Shown here: in pieces, positions 1 through 6,966 of the stretch | Layout of the letters: the number at the start of each line of letters is the position of its first letter | Position numbering within the stretch: the stretch's first letter is position 1 | Notes under the pieces: generated by a model | What the model was told of the DNA's origin: nothing | Seen by the model: only the letters and a program-made list of their open reading frames with translations | Database searches by the model: none | Program-made: the position numbers and the translations under genes | NCBI GenBank assembly: GCA_026984385.1 | Contig: JALSSH010000408.1 | Coordinates: 1 to 9,724 of the forward strand | Direction of reading: 5' to 3' | Source of the DNA: Ardenticatenia bacterium | GTDB taxonomy: Bacteria; Chloroflexota; Anaerolineae; Aggregatilineales; Aggregatilineaceae | Length of the DNA stretch: 9,724 nt

Positions 1-1702
1 CGTCGGTGAATTTCGGGTTCACGTACTCGATCACGCCCTCACGGTTGGTGATCACGATCATGCTGGCGCTTTGTTCCACCGCGCGGCGGAACTTTTGCAG
101 CTCGCGTTCGGCTTCCTTTTGCGCCGTGATGTCGCGATCGTAAATAATCACACCCGCAAAGTTGCCGTTGTCGTCGGCCAATGGTGTGGCCTTGCGCCAA
201 AGCTCCACGCAGCTCCCGTCCAAACGGCAATGCGTAATCTGCGCCGAGGCCACCTGCATATTGCGCAAGTCTTTGAATTTCTCGCGGAAAAGCCGTCGCC
301 CTGCTTCGCCTTCCGGCCCGGCCACTTCAAACACCTTCCAGCCGATCAGTTCCTCGCGCGGGCGCATAAAGAGGGCTTCCGCCTCTTCGTTGCAATCTTG
401 GATCGTGCCTTCGGCATCGAGCAAGAGCACGGGGTCGGGCGCCGCATCGAAGAGTTTGCGATAGCGTTCCTCGCTGGTCTGCAATTCGCGGCGGTGGTTC
501 TGGATTGACTCGGCCATTCTGTTAAAGGTTTGCGCCAAGCGCCCGAACTCATCTTCGCCAGCCAGCGGAACGCGCGTGCTGTAGTCACCCTGGGCAAATT
601 GCCACACGCGAGATTCCAACACATGCAGCGGGCGCGTGAAGGTGTTCGCCAGCGCCAACGCGGCCAACATGCCCAAAACCGCCGTGATGATGATGAGGCC
701 GCCCAACACCGGCACCACATTGGCTACATCCGAAGTATAGACGGCCAAGGGGCGCTCCATGATCGCCAGCCAACGACGCCCCGTTGTTTCGTCCCCCACA
801 GTGACCGAAGCGTAGATGTAAACTTCGTCCCCTTCAATCACATAGCCGCTGCCGACGTCTCCTTCTAGCAGCGAGGCCAGGAAGGGATATTCCGTCTGCA
901 AACGACTACCGGTTCCCAAATCACGTCCCCAGCGCTTTTCCGGCAACCAGTGCATCAAAAAATAGCCGTCTTCGTCTACCAGCATGTGGTGATGCCCCTC
1001 ATGGCCCATCTTGGGGAACATGGCCGCCAAAATAGGCTGCGCATCCACGTTGACGATGACGATGCCCACAGGGTTTCCCTCGTAGTAAACCGGCGTGGCA
1101 TAGCGAATCACCGGTTTGAAGGGCTTTTCGATCTCCCCGTGCTCAACGTTTAGCTCCAGCGGGGAGATATAAAGTTCCCCTTCCGGCAAACCGATGGACT
1201 CTTGGAAGTAGGGACGCTGGGATTTGTCTTGTAGCTCGTCGTCCGGCACAATCAGCGGCTGGCCGTCGCGCACGTCCACGCGCACGATCTCTTGCCCGTC
1301 GGCGGCGATATAGCGCACCTGGTAAAACCCGTAAGGGGCAAAGGCCGAAAAATCCGCCTGGACATCGGCCTTAGCTTGGGCCAGGGCTTCCTCGTCACCT
1401 GCAGCCAGCGCTTCCGTCAAGCTGTGCGTTGAGGTTAGGTCTCGCAAGGCAAAAACATCTTCATAGCCGCGCGACAGCTCGCTTTCTACGCGCTCAGCCA
1501 GAGCGATCGCGGCTTGTTGGTCCTTCTCAATGGCTTGCTCACGCAGCGTGCCCACTGCGCGAACCGTGGTGACCTCACCGATGAGCAACCCGACGATCGG
1601 CAAGGACAGCACCAACATAAACGCAAAGAGCAACTTGGCGCGGATACGCCATTGCCGGGGGTTGAGCTTGCTTGTGATTTGCGAAAGCGACAATACGGAC
1701 AT
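1..1702 (-). CDS. Membrane sensor protein, Cache-HAMP-PAS-PAS (C-terminus beyond the window), probable histidine kinase
   Basis: The frame stays open from ATG 1702 to the left edge, giving 567 residues without a stop. Visible layout: short cytoplasmic N-terminus; TM1 about 24-46; extracytoplasmic region about 47-325 resembling a double Cache sensor, including the segment YLVDxxGYF-like LVDEDGYFLMHW near 241-252; TM2 about 329-352; HAMP about 353-405 (TRPLHVLE, then DEFGRLAQTFNRMAESI); PAS about 408-530 (ERYRKLFDAAPDPVLLLDAEG, ending in DRDITAQKEAE); and the start of a second PAS from about 534. The catalytic part lies outside the window, so histidine kinase is an inference from the neighbouring response regulators; a diguanylate cyclase or other output is possible. 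ATG 1702 was chosen because an in-frame TAG lies 12 nt upstream (1714-1712); a GTG at 1705 with GAGG 9 nt before it is an alternative start. It lies 109 nt downstream of the receiver-only gene on the same strand. Confidence 0.9.
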   Translation of the reverse strand, partial: MSVLSLSQITSKLNPRQWRIRAKLLFAFMLVLSLPIVGLLIGEVTTVRAVGTLREQAIEKDQQAAIALAERVESELSRGYEDVFALRDLTSTHSLTEALAAGDEEALAQAKADVQADFSAFAPYGFYQVRYIAADGQEIVRVDVRDGQPLIVPDDELQDKSQRPYFQESIGLPEGELYISPLELNVEHGEIEKPFKPVIRYATPVYYEGNPVGIVIVNVDAQPILAAMFPKMGHEGHHHMLVDEDGYFLMHWLPEKRWGRDLGTGSRLQTEYPFLASLLEGDVGSGYVIEGDEVYIYASVTVGDETTGRRWLAIMERPLAVYTSDVANVVPVLGGLIIITAVLGMLAALALANTFTRPLHVLESRVWQFAQGDYSTRVPLAGEDEFGRLAQTFNRMAESIQNHRRELQTSEERYRKLFDAAPDPVLLLDAEGTIQDCNEEAEALFMRPREELIGWKVFEVAGPEGEAGRRLFREKFKDLRNMQVASAQITHCRLDGSCVELWRKATPLADDNGNFAGVIIYDRDITAQKEAERELQKFRRAVEQSASMIVITNREGVIEYVNPKFTD

Positions 1703-1810
1703 CACACTACACTACCTCATCTACTTCGGTATTCAGCATAAAGCGAACCGCGCACGTTGCACGGCTGCTCGGGATGATCATATACAAGCCTGGGCGACAA
1801 CCACATAGCG

Positions 1811-1835
1811 GCTAAAGAGAAAGCCCCGCTTTAGC
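1811..1835 (-). repeat. Inverted repeat over the stop codon of the receiver gene
   Basis: GCTAAAG at 1811-1817 is the exact reverse complement of CTTTAGC at 1829-1835, with 11 nt between. Nested inside is a smaller hairpin, AAAGC-CCC-GCTTT (1820-1832). Read on the minus strand the inner hairpin is followed by CTCTTT, so it could act as a weak terminator or slow the polymerase between the receiver gene and the downstream sensor. The stem is short and the T tract is interrupted. Part of the symmetry is also coding sequence, so chance is a real possibility. Confidence 0.3.
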
Positions 1836-2201
1836 CATGCGAATTGCTCCTACCAGTTCGTCCAGCGAGGCGTCCTTGAGCAAATAGCCCACGGCCCCAG
1901 CTTCTAACATTGCGTCGATCAAGTCCTCGTCGCGGAAGCTGGTCAGCGCCAGCACGCCTATATTAGGATGCCGCGCGAGGATAATCTCGGTCGCCTCGAT
2001 GCCGTCCATCTCCGGCATCACCAAGTCCATCAGAACCACGTCCGGCTGCACTTTGTCGCACAAACGCACGGCTTCAGCGCCGTTAGAAGCCTGCCCCACC
2101 AGTTCCAAGTCTTCAAAGCCCTGGATCAGTGCGGTTAGCCCCTTCCGAACGGCTTGGTGATCGTCAACAACGACTACTCGGATACGCTGGCTTGCGGACA
2201 T
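1812..2201 (-). CDS. Receiver-only response regulator (NarL-type receiver, no DNA-binding domain)
   Basis: This 129-residue protein is a complete phosphoacceptor receiver domain and nothing else. Acidic pair Asp13-Asp14 (VVVVDDH), phosphoacceptor Asp59 (VVLMDLVMP), Thr87 (ALTS) and Lys109 (YLLKDAS) are all present, so phosphorylation should be possible. The protein stops at ...AKAGLSL, just where NarL-family proteins enter the linker to their LuxR-type helix-turn-helix. It is a close paralogue of the upstream regulator: by hand count about 73 of 121 aligned receiver residues are identical, without gaps, and the active-site numbering is the same. I chose ATG 2201 because AAAGGA sits 9 nt upstream (2216-2211); an upstream TTG (2234) and ATG (2225) are in frame but lack a comparable site. 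None of the three frames of the 109 nt after the stop encodes a remnant helix-turn-helix, so this is not a simple frameshift. It may be a phosphate sink, a phosphotransfer intermediate, or a protein-protein output like other single-domain receivers. Confidence 0.87.
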   Translation of the reverse strand: MSASQRIRVVVVDDHQAVRKGLTALIQGFEDLELVGQASNGAEAVRLCDKVQPDVVLMDLVMPEMDGIEATEIILARHPNIGVLALTSFRDEDLIDAMLEAGAVGYLLKDASLDELVGAIRMAKAGLSL

Positions 2202-2320
2202 ACGCTCTTTTCCTTTCCCGGCCATTCTTATCAAGTATAAAGCCGCTTCGCCCTAAAAACCATCTGCCGTATCAAGGAAGGGCACAAGCAACTATGAACT
2301 AGTCAAAATTAACTATTCCC

Positions 2321-2965
2321 TCACGGCACAAGTTTGTTTTGGATCGCCAGGGCGACTGCTTCGGTGCGGCTGGAAACACCCAGCCTTGCCAAAATGCTGC
2401 TCACATGGGCGTTGACCGTGTAGCGGCTGATCTCCAACACGTTGGCGATCTGACGATTGGTCAGCCCCTCGACCATCAAAGCCAACACCTCAAGCTCGCG
2501 TTCGGTCAGATGATATTCGTGGGTAGAAGAAACTTGTTTCGCACCCTGGATCAAGGCCTGGGCAGCCTGCCAAGCCAACGTCGGGCGGCCCTCATACGCC
2601 GCCCGAATTGCCCCTACCAGCTCTTCCACCGAAGCATCTTTGAGCAAATAGCCGATCGCGCCGGCTTGTAAAGCGGCCTGGACGCGCTGCTCGTCGTGGT
2701 AACTTGTGAGCGCCACGATCTGCGTTTCCGGACAACAGTCTCGGATATGTCCGATCGCCTCTACCCCGCTCATCCCGGGCATCACCAAGTCCATCAGCAC
2801 CACGTCCGGCTTTTGTTCGGCGCACAAAGCGATCGCCTCTTCACCGCTCGCCGCTCTGCCGACCAAATCCAAATCGTCGAAGCCGCGAATCAGGGCGACC
2901 AAGCCTTCACACACCATACGGTGATCGTCCACCACGACGATCCGAATGCGTGCGCGTTTACTCAT
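2321..2965 (-). CDS. NarL/FixJ-type DNA-binding response regulator (receiver + LuxR helix-turn-helix)
   Basis: A 214-residue two-domain transcriptional regulator of normal family length. The receiver (about 1-120) has Asp13-Asp14, phosphoacceptor Asp59 (VVLMDLVMPGMSG), Thr87 and Lys109. The LuxR-type helix-turn-helix spans about 153-212, beginning LTERELEVLALMVEGLTNRQ and containing the recognition-helix signature ISRYTVNAHVSSIL. It should be phosphorylated by the NarL-class kinase encoded immediately upstream and then bind target promoters. The start is ATG 2965, with a perfect AAGGAGG 6 nt before it; the overlapping GTG at 2968 would be only 3 nt from that site. The coding region begins 11 nt after the kinase ends, and the kinase stop codon TAA lies within the ribosome binding site region, pointing to translational coupling and a matched pair. 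Its targets cannot be read from this window; autoregulation of the cluster is possible but not shown. Confidence 0.97.
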   Translation of the reverse strand: MSKRARIRIVVVDDHRMVCEGLVALIRGFDDLDLVGRAASGEEAIALCAEQKPDVVLMDLVMPGMSGVEAIGHIRDCCPETQIVALTSYHDEQRVQAALQAGAIGYLLKDASVEELVGAIRAAYEGRPTLAWQAAQALIQGAKQVSSTHEYHLTERELEVLALMVEGLTNRQIANVLEISRYTVNAHVSSILARLGVSSRTEAVALAIQNKLVP

Positions 2966-2971
2966 CACTCG

Positions 2972-2979
2972 CCTCCTTA
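2972..2979 (-). promoter_or_regulatory. Shine-Dalgarno of the LuxR-type regulator, overlapping the kinase stop codon
   Basis: On the minus strand AAGGAGG (2978-2972) lies 6 nt before ATG 2965. The kinase stop TAA occupies 2979-2977, so its last two bases are the first two bases of this site. A ribosome terminating on the kinase would sit on the initiation site of the regulator. This decides the start at ATG 2965 over GTG 2968 and suggests coupled synthesis of sensor and regulator. Confidence 0.85.
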
Positions 2980-5900
2980 TGCCTCACGCTCGGCCTCCTC
3001 AACGGCCCAGGTCACCACGATCTCAGTCCCCTGCCCGGGTACGCTGGTCAGGTGGATCTGCGCGCCGATGCTCTGGGCGCGTTCGTGCATAATGCGCACG
3101 CCGAGGTGATCTTTGGGGATGCGACGAATATCAAAGCCCCGTCCGTTATCTTTGATGGACAGTTTGACCTGCGTTTCGCTGCTGTGCAATGTGACGGCAA
3201 TCTCGGTCGCTTCTGCGTGCTTGACAATGTTGTTCAGTGCTTCTTGTGCGATACGATAGAAGACGACTCGCACGTCCGGAGGCAACGTGCGCTGTTCGGT
3301 GATCGAAAGCGCGATCGGGGTGCCAACCCGACTGCTAAAGGCTTCGGTCAGGTGTTTGAGCAGATCGCTAAGCGGCGTTCCGAAAAGCGCCGAAGGCCGC
3401 AGCTCCAAAAGCAAGGTGCGCATCTCGGCCTGCGCGCTTTTGGTGAGCATGTGGATCTGCTGCAGGTCTTCGCGCAACTCAACAGCGGGCATATGGTTGG
3501 TTTCCAGCTTGCGCAAAAGCATCTCAGCCAACAACTTGGCCGAAAAGAGCGTCTGGCTGACCGCGTCGTGCAAGTCTCGCGCCAAGCGTTGACGCTCTTC
3601 TTGCGCGGCCAGGGCCTGGGCTTGTTCGTAAAGCTGCGCGTTTTGCACCGCCACCGAGATCCGCACGGAAAGCAATTGCAAAAACTCGAACACCTCCGGC
3701 GTAAAGCGCGTCGGATCGTGTGTTTCTAAGCTTAACACACCGATAAAGCGATCACGAACCATCAAAGGGAGCACCATTTGAGCGCGGGTTTCGGGGTTGG
3801 CGGCCTCATAGTCCGGGTCGCTTTCCACGTCCAGAACCAAAAGCGGCTTGCGTTCGCGCATCGCCCGCCCGATGATACCGCGCGTGCGCATGATATGCCG
3901 ACCGGCCATGTTTGCATATCCGCCGATGGTGCGGATCACATGCACGCCCTCGTCTTCCGCCAACGCGATCAACCCCGTATCCGCCAAACTCAGACGCACG
4001 GCAGCGTCCAAAGCGATCGAGAGCACGTATTGAATATCCAGGCTGCGCGTCAGCTCGTCGTCCACGCGCCGTAAAGTAGTCAGCCGATCGTGAGCGCGTT
4101 GCAAAGCCTCTTCGGTCTGCTTTTGAGGCGTCACGTCGCGCGTGATCGTGCCCACCACGTAGCCCTGTTCGGTTTGGACGGGAAAAGTCATTTGCTGGTG
4201 GATGCGTATTGTGCCGTCGCGGTGCTGCACACGTCCTTCGATCAGCCGCCCCAACCAGGGAGCATGACCGGTGCGGAAAACTTCCATCCACATCTCGCGC
4301 AGTTTGTCGCGCTCCATCTCGTCCTGCCGCTTCGCAGGAAGCGCGGCATATTGCACATCCCAAATAAATTGCCCCAAGGTCTCTTCTCTGGGAATGCCGG
4401 TGATGCGCTCTTGCCCATGATTCCACTCAATGATGCGCCCGTTCTCGTCAATCAGCACGATGCCGTCGTAGGACTGTTCCACCAAACCCCGGAACTTGCG
4501 CTCGCTGGCGCGCAGCTCATCTTCCACACGCCGCCGCTGAGTCACGTCCATGATCGTGCCCAACAAGCGCGCCAGCCGTCCGTCTTCTCCGTAAATAGCG
4601 CGCCCTCGGATCATAAACCAGCGGCTACGCCCATCCGGCAAAATCATACGATATTCAAGGGTCAGCTCCGGCGTATAACCTGCCAGATGACTCTCCAGAG
4701 CCGCCACCAACTGCGCGACATCTTCCGGCGGGACATTGCCGGCGCGCCCTTGCGGGTCGCTCTGACTATACGGGCCAAAGACGCTATCGTCCATATGAAA
4801 CGCGCCCGTGCTCGCGTTCCAGTCCCATACACACACACGCGCCGCACGAGTCGCCAACTCAAAGCGCTCACGGCTCTGACGCAACGCCTCTTCCATGCGG
4901 CGGCGGACGGAAATATCGCGCGTGACGCCCAACAGCTCGGCAGGCTGTCCGCTCTCGTCAAAGACGACCGTCATCGTCGTTTCGACCCAGATCGTCGAGC
5001 CGTCTTTGCGATAGGCCTCGATCTCCACCGTTACAGAAGGCGGAAGCTCATCGGGTTGATGGCGGCGGATGTGTTCGCGCAAAATTCGCATCGCCTGGCG
5101 TGCACGTGGATAGGATGAGGGCACGATCAGCGCTCGCGAGTCCAGTTCGAGCATTTCTTCCGGCGTGTAGCCGAAAATACGCTTGGAAGCGGCGCTGACA
5201 TAAGTAAACTTGCCATCCAACGTAGCCGTCCAAATCTTGTCGGTGATGTTTTCGGCCAGCAACCGATAGCGCGCTTCACGGTGGGCGATCTCACGCGCTT
5301 GGTGCTGCGTTTGCTTAAAAAGCGTCGCGTTCGCCAGCAACAAAGCGGTTTGCCGCGCGAAAAGCTCCAGCAGCGCCACTTTGGTCGGGGAAAGCCGCCC
5401 CTTGCCCCAAATATAGAGCACGCCGTAGGGCTTTTCGTACCAACGAAACGGGACGGCCACCTCACCGTCGCGCGCGATAACCTGATCGCCTCGCAGCGAT
5501 TGGAGCATCAAAGTGTGTTCAGGTGTGGGGTAAAGGGCTTCCAGCCCGTCGCCGTGAACGTAGCTGCGCTCCAAGCGGCCTTCTTCCGCGTTCCAAGCCC
5601 AAAACTCCGCGCGCTCGCAATGCAGCATACGGCACAGATCGCTTGTGAAGCTGGGCACCATGCGGTCCACGTCCAGACGTTGGCGCGCCACATTCACCAA
5701 GCTGTGCAAAAGCCATTCGGCTTGTTGGCGTTGGCGGGCTTCTTCTACGCCGTGAAAAATCAGGATCACCGGCGCGGGCAAAAGCAGAGATAAGAGGGAG
5801 TGAAATAAATTGATAATTTGATGTTCGAAGTTGAAGTAAATAAACGTGCCGACCAACCACACACCGACCAGCCCCAACGGCACGAGTAGCGCACTGTACC

Positions 5901-6966
5901 AGCGCCGCACGCTGTAGGCATAAACGCAACTGGCAAATAGCGCCAGCACCACAATCATCACGCCCTGGGAAGTGCGCCCCTGGGCACGCAGAGGGATATT
6001 TTGCAGCAAGGTTTCCAGCGCGTTGGCGTGAATCTCCACGCCCGGCATCCGCGCGTTGCGCAACCCCGTCGGCACAAAATACAGATCGTTGAGGCCGGTA
6101 TGATGCATTAGGCCCACGAATACGATCTTGCCTGCAAAAGCATCCGGGGCCACCCGCCCCTCGATCACATCCAGATACGAATAGACCGGGAACTGCGTAG
6201 AGTTCGGGGAACTCACATAATTGACAAGCATACACCCCAGCTTGTCCACCGGCACGCGACGGTCGCCGGGCAGAAAAAGCGTCCCATCGGCGTAACGCGC
6301 CACCGTTGAGGCCGCGTCCATCGGGATACGCAAATAGCTCAGGTAGGTGGAGATGCTGAGAGCAAACCAGGTTTGTTGGTCGTCGGTGATGCGCGTAGGC
6401 ACGCGCCGCACCACCCCGTCCGCGTCCGAACACGTGTTGACATGCCCCAAGCCCGCCACCACTTCGTTGAGCGACTCGGTCGGGGTCAAGAAGTGCCGAT
6501 AGCCCAGCGCATAGGGCGTCTTGACGGTGTCCGGTTGTGCGCCGACCACCGGCATCACAACGCGCGTGCGCGCTTCGCTTTCAAAGCGCGCATAATCGAT
6601 CGCGTCATGTAACGCTTGGTCGGCATCGGTCGGCTCGGCGAAAAGCACGTCGAAGGTAACCACGCGCGCGCCTGAGTCGGCCAAAAAGCGTACAAGCTGC
6701 GCGTGTAGGGCGCGATCCCACTCGGCGGGCATCCGCCCGTAGGCTTGCAAACTGGCGTCGTCCATTGCAACGAGGACGACCGAACCACTGGCTTCGCGGG
6801 GGACATAAAAGGCGTTGCTCATGCTGAGCCGCACCGAGGCCAGAAGGTCAAACTGCCACAGTAACAGCACTACAAGAGCAACGCCTATCCCCACGCGCAA
6901 ACCAAGAAACATGCGGGGGGAAATCGAAGAAAGTGAAAAACGGAAACGCGAACTTTTACTGATCAA
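2977..6966 (-). CDS. CHASE2-GAF-PAS-PAS-PAS-GAF sensor histidine kinase, NarL/HPK7 class
   Basis: A 1329-residue membrane kinase. Order of parts: TM about 23-43; extracytoplasmic CHASE2 domain about 44-325 (VVLVAMDDASLQAYGR near 63-78, VVTFDVLFAEP near 102-112); three closely spaced TM segments about 335-406; degenerate GAF about 420-550; PAS about 565-692, 700-812 and 820-950, each followed by a charged linker helix; GAF about 965-1110; HisKA_3 dimerisation helix about 1122-1190 with ARDLHDAVSQTLF, in which His1133 is the predicted phosphorylation site; and HATPase_c about 1225-1323 with N-box QEALNNIVKHA, G1 box DNGRGFD (from Asp1273) and GQGTEIVV. The catalytic residues look intact. The HisKA_3 type pairs with NarL-family regulators, matching the gene that follows. 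The start is uncertain. TTG 6966 overlaps the upstream gene by 11 nt and is just after an in-frame TAG, so coupling could drive it. ATG 6912 (residue 19) precedes the first TM but has no visible Shine-Dalgarno. The ligand is unknown. Confidence 0.97.
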   Translation of the reverse strand: MISKSSRFRFSLSSISPRMFLGLRVGIGVALVVLLLWQFDLLASVRLSMSNAFYVPREASGSVVLVAMDDASLQAYGRMPAEWDRALHAQLVRFLADSGARVVTFDVLFAEPTDADQALHDAIDYARFESEARTRVVMPVVGAQPDTVKTPYALGYRHFLTPTESLNEVVAGLGHVNTCSDADGVVRRVPTRITDDQQTWFALSISTYLSYLRIPMDAASTVARYADGTLFLPGDRRVPVDKLGCMLVNYVSSPNSTQFPVYSYLDVIEGRVAPDAFAGKIVFVGLMHHTGLNDLYFVPTGLRNARMPGVEIHANALETLLQNIPLRAQGRTSQGVMIVVLALFASCVYAYSVRRWYSALLVPLGLVGVWLVGTFIYFNFEHQIINLFHSLLSLLLPAPVILIFHGVEEARQRQQAEWLLHSLVNVARQRLDVDRMVPSFTSDLCRMLHCERAEFWAWNAEEGRLERSYVHGDGLEALYPTPEHTLMLQSLRGDQVIARDGEVAVPFRWYEKPYGVLYIWGKGRLSPTKVALLELFARQTALLLANATLFKQTQHQAREIAHREARYRLLAENITDKIWTATLDGKFTYVSAASKRIFGYTPEEMLELDSRALIVPSSYPRARQAMRILREHIRRHQPDELPPSVTVEIEAYRKDGSTIWVETTMTVVFDESGQPAELLGVTRDISVRRRMEEALRQSRERFELATRAARVCVWDWNASTGAFHMDDSVFGPYSQSDPQGRAGNVPPEDVAQLVAALESHLAGYTPELTLEYRMILPDGRSRWFMIRGRAIYGEDGRLARLLGTIMDVTQRRRVEDELRASERKFRGLVEQSYDGIVLIDENGRIIEWNHGQERITGIPREETLGQFIWDVQYAALPAKRQDEMERDKLREMWMEVFRTGHAPWLGRLIEGRVQHRDGTIRIHQQMTFPVQTEQGYVVGTITRDVTPQKQTEEALQRAHDRLTTLRRVDDELTRSLDIQYVLSIALDAAVRLSLADTGLIALAEDEGVHVIRTIGGYANMAGRHIMRTRGIIGRAMRERKPLLVLDVESDPDYEAANPETRAQMVLPLMVRDRFIGVLSLETHDPTRFTPEVFEFLQLLSVRISVAVQNAQLYEQAQALAAQEERQRLARDLHDAVSQTLFSAKLLAEMLLRKLETNHMPAVELREDLQQIHMLTKSAQAEMRTLLLELRPSALFGTPLSDLLKHLTEAFSSRVGTPIALSITEQRTLPPDVRVVFYRIAQEALNNIVKHAEATEIAVTLHSSETQVKLSIKDNGRGFDIRRIPKDHLGVRIMHERAQSIGAQIHLTSVPGQGTEIVVTWAVEEAEREA

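Noticed and set aside
1703..1811. Possible remnant of a LuxR helix-turn-helix after the receiver-only gene
   Set aside because: All three minus-strand frames were read; none resembles the LTxRExEVL...TVxxHV pattern, so a frameshifted output domain is not there.
2234..2239. Possible -10 box TATACT on the minus strand before the receiver-only gene
   Set aside because: No acceptable -35 box is found 16-19 nt upstream and there is no extended -10 TG, so an internal promoter cannot be called.
2282..2316. Three TAGTT words in the spacer after the LuxR-type regulator gene, as possible operator repeats
   Set aside because: Spacing is irregular (14 and 7 nt) and the words are short and AT-rich; not enough to call a binding site.
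2950..3729. Plus-strand open frame of 259 codons opposite the kinase HisKA/HATPase region, and a similar 342-codon frame at 4090-5118
   Set aside because: Both lie opposite clearly recognised kinase domains and show no family features of their own.
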